64,000 bases of DNA. It comes from Morella rubra (Eukaryota; Streptophyta; Magnoliopsida; Fagales; Myricaceae). The notes under the pieces were generated by a model, which worked only from the letters and a program-made list of their open reading frames with translations, was not told where the DNA came from and ran no database searches. How positions within the stretch are numbered: the first letter of the stretch is position 1; every line of letters starts with the position of its first letter. This document shows, in pieces, positions 59,123 to 64,000 of the stretch. The stretch lies in NCBI GenBank assembly GCA_003952965.2, contig CM025856.1, forward strand, positions 2,683,127 through 2,747,126, in the 5' to 3' direction. The translations under genes and the position numbers were made by a program.

Positions 59123-59384
59123 ATGGTAATTAAGAAGCCAAGAATTGTGATAATTGGAGCAGGAATGGCTGGCTTACGGCAGCCAACAAGCTCTATACTG
59201 CCACTGGGTCCAAAGAGTGTTTGAGCTCTGTGTTGTGGAAGGTGGGACAAGAATTGGTGGCAGAATCAACACTTATGAGTTCGGTGGCGACCTGATTGAG
59301 ATGGGTGCAACTTGGATCCATGGAATTGGAGGCAGCCCAGTTCACCAAATTGCTCAAGAAATCCATGCACTGGAGTCTGAGCAG
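59123..59384 (+). pseudogene. Broken 5' part of a polyamine oxidase 5-like gene
   Basis: The start opens MVIKKPRIVIIGAGMAG, the FAD-binding Rossmann motif of flavin amine oxidases. Later blocks GGTRIGGRINTYEFGGDL, IEMGATWIHGIGGSPVHQI and AQEIHALESEQ match plant PAO5, which back-converts or terminally oxidises spermine and thermospermine. The reading frame shifts twice, each explained by one missing base: after codon 17 (GGCTTACG where GGCCTTACG is expected) and near 59218 (AAAGAGTGTTT where one more G is expected). After GAGCAG at 59384 the similarity ends, about 17% into a typical ~530-residue protein, and none of the later domain is found before the window ends. It is a truncated pseudogene, unless the two shifts are assembly errors and the remainder lies beyond an insertion. 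Confidence 0.85.
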
Positions 59385-62300
59385 GTTGTCCCATAGTGTG
59401 CGTTGCATGGATCGTGCTCTGACGTAGACCGCAAGCTAGCGGTTGTCGTGTGAAGTCGGGGTTATATGAGCTTAGGTCTCATTATTAGTCGAGCCTCTGT
59501 GGAGCGGACCGGCTCTTGTGGCCAGAATCTGATGGAGTTCTTTGCTTCAGAGGATAGGAATTGCAAGTGATGACTATGTCGAGGGTAAGAACTTAGTTGG
59601 AATTTACTCTAGGTCGTGGCACTGGCGCCATAGATTGCTATCAGGCTGGTATGTTCTTCATATCTAATAATCTTGGCAGCGTGCTTCGGTGTGTTTAAGC
59701 GTCAAGTTTGTCCTCGTTATGCTTATATTTGTGGTTTCTTATTAATAGAGAGAGCAGGAAGTTATGTTCATTAAGAGTGAGGGTGTGATTTACGTGGTTA
59801 TTGTCAGATGGTTGGACTTGACGAGTTATAGCGTTCTTGGCATGCGATGGGAAATATAGTCATTGTTATTGGATTCGTACATACATCCGCTGTTTGTGGA
59901 TGTTTTCGATTTAGATTATTCGGCAGCAAAGGGAGGCGTGGATAACTTGCTTGGTTCGCTGGTGAAGAATAGGTCGACCATTGCTAAACGACTGGCATAT
60001 GTTCGAATTCGTTACGAGCTGGTCTGTGATTCTGGATCGTTGGGTTTTTGGACCTCGCCGTGTGTTCCAGATTTGGGTGTTGGTTGTTTTGCGCTTGAGA
60101 GTGTTTGCGAGAAGATATGTGGATAGTGGGGCAGCCTGAAGGGTGCACGATGAGCCATCGAGGACTGTGTGTGTAATTGGAGTATAGCGCGGATTCTCTC
60201 TGGACTTTTTTGGTTGCTAGGTCTTATTGGTTGGGGGTTCCTTGGCTAGCAGTTTGCCTATGTTGGATGTGGAGGGTTTCGCAGTAGATGGGTTTGTTGG
60301 TCTGGACTGGATGGTATGTTTTGTTCAGTATGTGTTCTACGTGGTTCTCTATTTGGAGTCTTTTAAGAAGCGCGGGATCGTTGGATGATCATTGGATGTT
60401 TCAAGTGCCTTCCCGCGCCTTCATATGTGATAGTCTGATGGCGATAGCTAAGGCCGTCGGTGGTAGTGTGTCCAGCATAGGGTTGGTTCTGAAGGCAGGT
60501 GTAAAATCAGAATATGATTCCTAATCTAAGTCTCGTTCTCATCGAAATGGTGTCGATCTGATCCAGGACTGCAGAGGATCGGCAGCGAAGAGGAATCCTG
60601 GGTGTCGATGAGACGGATGTGACAGGTCTAGTTACTAAGTGGTTGGTCCTTATTGTTTATGAGTCAATTTCAGAGCTGAGTCCTATTACTTGAGTTCGGT
60701 TGGTTTTAGTCATTGGAAAGGGTAATTGTCAGTGGTAGAGCTTTGAATTTACTTGATAGATTATTCTAGATCATTTTATGTTCTGTTTGTGGCGGTTTGG
60801 CTGAGTTATTTCAGAAATCTGAACATTGGGCTGTTTGTTTTGGTCATCTGAGTCTGTTCTATAACTGCTTGGACACTCCGCACATGCAAGTGAACTCTCA
60901 ACTCCAGTTTGAATACTAGCATGGAATGGGTAATATCTTCTGTGGTAATTGTCTCACGTGAAGGTAATGTGAAGTATAGTCTATCAGTGTAATGTTGATT
61001 GGTTTTTTGATTATTTGGAAGAGGAGCCTATGGGTGGGATTCGGGTGAGTCCTTCTATTTTGGGGTCGCAGCGTTGATGTCTGTTGTCGGGTTGGAGTTC
61101 GGTAGTGGGTTGATATGGGATTGTTTGAGGTCACAATGCGGTAGATCTCTGAGTTAGTATAGGTGTGCGACGAGTTCGGCTGACCGTGTGTCTCTCTCGC
61201 TCGCGATTACAAATTGCTGTTGGCGCGGAGAGGCAAGCTAGCACAGCCCACTAATATACGTATTTATGTTGAAGACGCTCAACTTCTATGGAGCGTAATC
61301 TTTTTTCTAGGGCTGTTAGGTGTATATTTCTCTATATTATGTGTGATCTGCTTTATCATTACTAGATGGGGTTTTGGGCTTAGGTATTGTTAGTATAATC
61401 TTAGTGGGTTAAGTTGTGATTGTTTTATTTTTTTGTTGATCTCATGACGATTTTGTTTCGATATTTATATGATGCTAATTTCGTTCCAAGCTGAAGGCAT
61501 TCTTTTCTTCTTCTTATTAGAGTGTTATGAGGGGGAATGCTGATTATAGCATTAAAAGCAGGTTGTCTACAGTAATGACAGAAGAGGTGTGTACCGCGTA
61601 TGACCAGTTTTAAGAGAGTTGACCCTAGCGAGGAGCTTAGAATGACTTCCTTTCTATTTTTGTTCTGTTGGTGTTGTTGGCTTCGTTCGATTCTGTGTTA
61701 GTGGGTGTCGCGTTCTGAGTGTTCAATTGAGTTCCCTTGGTTCTTCAAATATGCAAAATCACTTGATTATGTTGTGTTTTGTCCATTTAATATTGAAAAA
61801 GTAAATTCTATTACTGAGAAATTGCGTAGTTGGATTGCCGGACAGCTTGAGTTGTATTCTCGTACGGATTCGCTCTTCTATTTCTACTGTTTTCTTTCTG
61901 TATTCTCAGACAGTTTTGTTGGGTTTGTGTGGTGTGGTTGTGTGGTGTTGGTTGGTTGGCTTGTGGTTTTGGTCTTGGATTGTGAGGTTCATATCAGCGA
62001 GTCTCAGCGAGACTCTACTCAGAGGTTCGGGGTTCAGACTGTGCACTACACGTCGAGTATAAGGTGTGTTGTCATGGTTTGTTCCAATTTGGGAGCAAGA
62101 ATCTCGGAGTAGAACTCTCGTTGTGTTTTATCCAGCCTTGTGTGTCTTATTTTCGATCACCATGGCGTGAGAGTTTTGGGTTATGTTGTCTTTTTGAGCG
62201 GTTCTTGAACCTGAGCATTTGTATAACAAGATCTGCGCCTATGTAGTGTTTTTGTAACTTGGGTGCTTGTCTTTCGAAGATACAAAACAAAGCCGGCTGT

Positions 62301-64000
62301 TAAGTAATACACTTCGGTTATTCTTAGCCCTGGAAGCACTCTGTTTATGCGTCTTTAAGAAGGCAAGTCAATAAATTTTGCGGGTAATGCGTGTTGTGTG
62401 GTTTCGTATGTTGGATTTAGAATCACCACAGATTTGGTAATATGGGACCACATAATGAGCTGGTCCATGCAAAGAAGGGATAGACCACGGAGTACTTTTT
62501 ATGCTGTTATGGGTTCCGTCCATTTCTTTGTGGGTACATGGTATATGCATTTGGCCTTATGTCTGACCCTATTTTGTGGCGCAATACCGATCAGGCGGAA
62601 TAGTTCTTTAGGGATTCTAGTTTAGAGTCTGGTCAATATAATGTCCCCTCGATAACGGGAATAAAACCATGTATATGGAAGAGGCACTCTATGTGGAGTG
62701 CATCTTGATTGCGGCATACTGATCGTTTTTTTGCGTCCAAGAAAGCTTAGTTGATAAGTTTGTAGGAGCGCACCGGTAACAGACTGTCGGCGTCCATTCA
62801 GGCTTCGTAATATTGATGCTTTTGTTAAGAGGCCGGTACAATGCAGGTCAAGGAGATGTAAGCTCTGGAGTTGACAGCCATTTGCTCAGTCAGTCCCACT
62901 TGGGTACCATGAGTATATTTTCACTATTTCGTCTACGGCTGAAGCGCATTCTATGCTAGATTGGAAGATAACTGGCTTAGACGGTTATATGTCACAGATT
63001 CATATAGTCTTACTGGTAGACGATCAACAGTTAGAGTGCGGGGGGAGATTTGTCTTTATTGTCTAGACACTGAAGCTGGCAGTGGACGTAACTTGCGAGG
63101 TTGGTCTGAGAACGTTCGGTCATCTAGGCGTCGACTTGATGATTGAGAGCTCAAGCTTTTGTCTGTATTGATGCTAGCAGACAAAATGTCAGTCTTGTAT
63201 GTCGCGTCCCGGGAAGGATTTATCTTCTCGTGGGGTGTTTTAGGTAGTGGTGTTGTTTTGTTGGTTTGTGTTGTTGTATTGTTGGGGGTTGGTTATGTAT
63301 GGTTTTTTGATTATATTTGTTGGATATTGGATGTGCGATGTTTATTCCGATCTTTTTTGCTTGGTATGAGGTATATTGTTTTTTGGTCCTTGTTGTTGTT
63401 GTGATCTTTTGTTTTGTTTTTGTTTTTGTTTGTTTTTTTTCCTTTTTTCAAAACAATACTACTCACATTGTAGTAACTATTTGAAACCGTTTTTCAAGCC
63501 CATCAATAGAGGTTTCAAAATGTCTTCGCCAGATTTTTTTCCAAAAACAGTTGTGGGCATTTTTTTTTGTCGTTTTATTGTGTTTATTGTTACGCTTTTA
63601 TTTTATATCACAGGGTTGAGTGATGGTAAGTATGAGTCGCGGTTAATAGTTTTTCAGGTACCTGGTTAATCACATGAGATTTGAGTAGCATGTTCGCTGC
63701 CATATGGTCTATCTTACTACGAAAAATTACACTTGGCTGACTTTGGTTTCGTTGTCTGGGTATTTTGGTGTTCTGAGAGGGTATGTGGAACGTCGGTTGG
63801 TTTAGGCCCTTAGATGTGAGTGTGAGAAGCAAAATGCATAATGAGATTCTCATCAGTGACTAGTTCCGAATGTATTGGAACTAGATTGTTTCGTCATTTT
63901 TTTAGCGAGGAACGGTTCTTCTGATTCTGGTGGTATTGCGTTGATTTCCTCCAATGTGAGAAACTGGAAATGTCCAGTGTCCGTTGACTGGGTTCAGTCT
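59385..64000. other. Unrecognised 4.6 kb with strong G+T bias on the plus strand
   Basis: From the end of PAO5 similarity to the window edge I recognise no gene, transposon domain or terminal repeat. The plus strand is rich in G and T and poor in A and C. Some lines, for example 61921-61980 and 63241-63300, have almost no C or A. Open frames (59863-60126, 61705-62112 and others) have no family signature. A small perfect inverted repeat CTAGTTCC/GGAACTAG lies at about 63860-63884. Candidates are the interior or LTR of a large unfamiliar retroelement inserted in PAO5, or poorly assembled sequence. Confidence 0.4.

Overview
The window is nuclear DNA of a flowering plant, most likely a woody eudicot. 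Genes are sparse, carry GT-AG introns, and encode recognisable plant families: an EPFL secreted peptide, mitochondrial cysteine desulfurase, cytochrome c oxidase subunit 6a and a type I MADS-box factor. They sit in AT-rich sequence crowded with plant transposons. No sequence feature pins down the species.

Layout. 1-10.6 kb has no intact gene. It holds a hAT remnant (2.73-3.34 kb) and a nested structure in which a ~1 kb LTR element (4.40-8.81 kb) is split by a 3.4 kb CACTA element (4.94-8.36 kb). An EPFL2-like three-exon gene lies at 10,648-11,187. 11.2-21.1 kb is non-genic, with a Mutator-type MITE (14.25-14.65 kb) inside older AT-rich repeats and a 1.26 kb long-TIR Mutator-like element (16.86-18.11 kb). 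NFS1 (minus) and a large acidic one-membrane-segment protein (plus) are divergently arranged at 21.2-26.0 kb. COX6A (minus, four exons) spans 27.5-30.65 kb and has a MITE in intron 1. 30.7-34.1 kb is non-genic but contains a tRNA-type SINE and a tiny hAT MITE, both with clear target duplications. An AGL62-like MADS gene (minus) is at 34.1-34.7 kb, a candidate 40-codon gene or terminal exon at 36.8-37.0 kb, and a SMI1/KNR4-like conserved plant protein (minus) at 42.8-43.8 kb.

46.5-52.6 kb is a decayed Ty1/copia retrotransposon whose gag is split by a solo LTR, which is itself split by a 753 bp foldback element, giving three layers with precise target duplications. A truncated LTR-like fragment and an 860 bp hAT remnant follow. 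At 59.1 kb the promoter and first ~87 codons of a polyamine oxidase 5-like gene are recognisable but broken by two one-base deletions. Homology stops abruptly at 59,384, and the last 4.6 kb is unrecognised DNA with strong G+T bias on the plus strand.

The genes do not form a pathway. NFS1 and COX6A both act in mitochondria (Fe-S cluster supply and respiration), but their proximity is probably chance. The richest content is the transposon stratigraphy, where target-site duplications fix the order of insertion. I found no CRISPR, rRNA or tRNA gene, and no evidence of a wholly new system. The least explained parts are the G+T-skewed right edge, the cargo of the CACTA element and the small reading frame at 36.8 kb.
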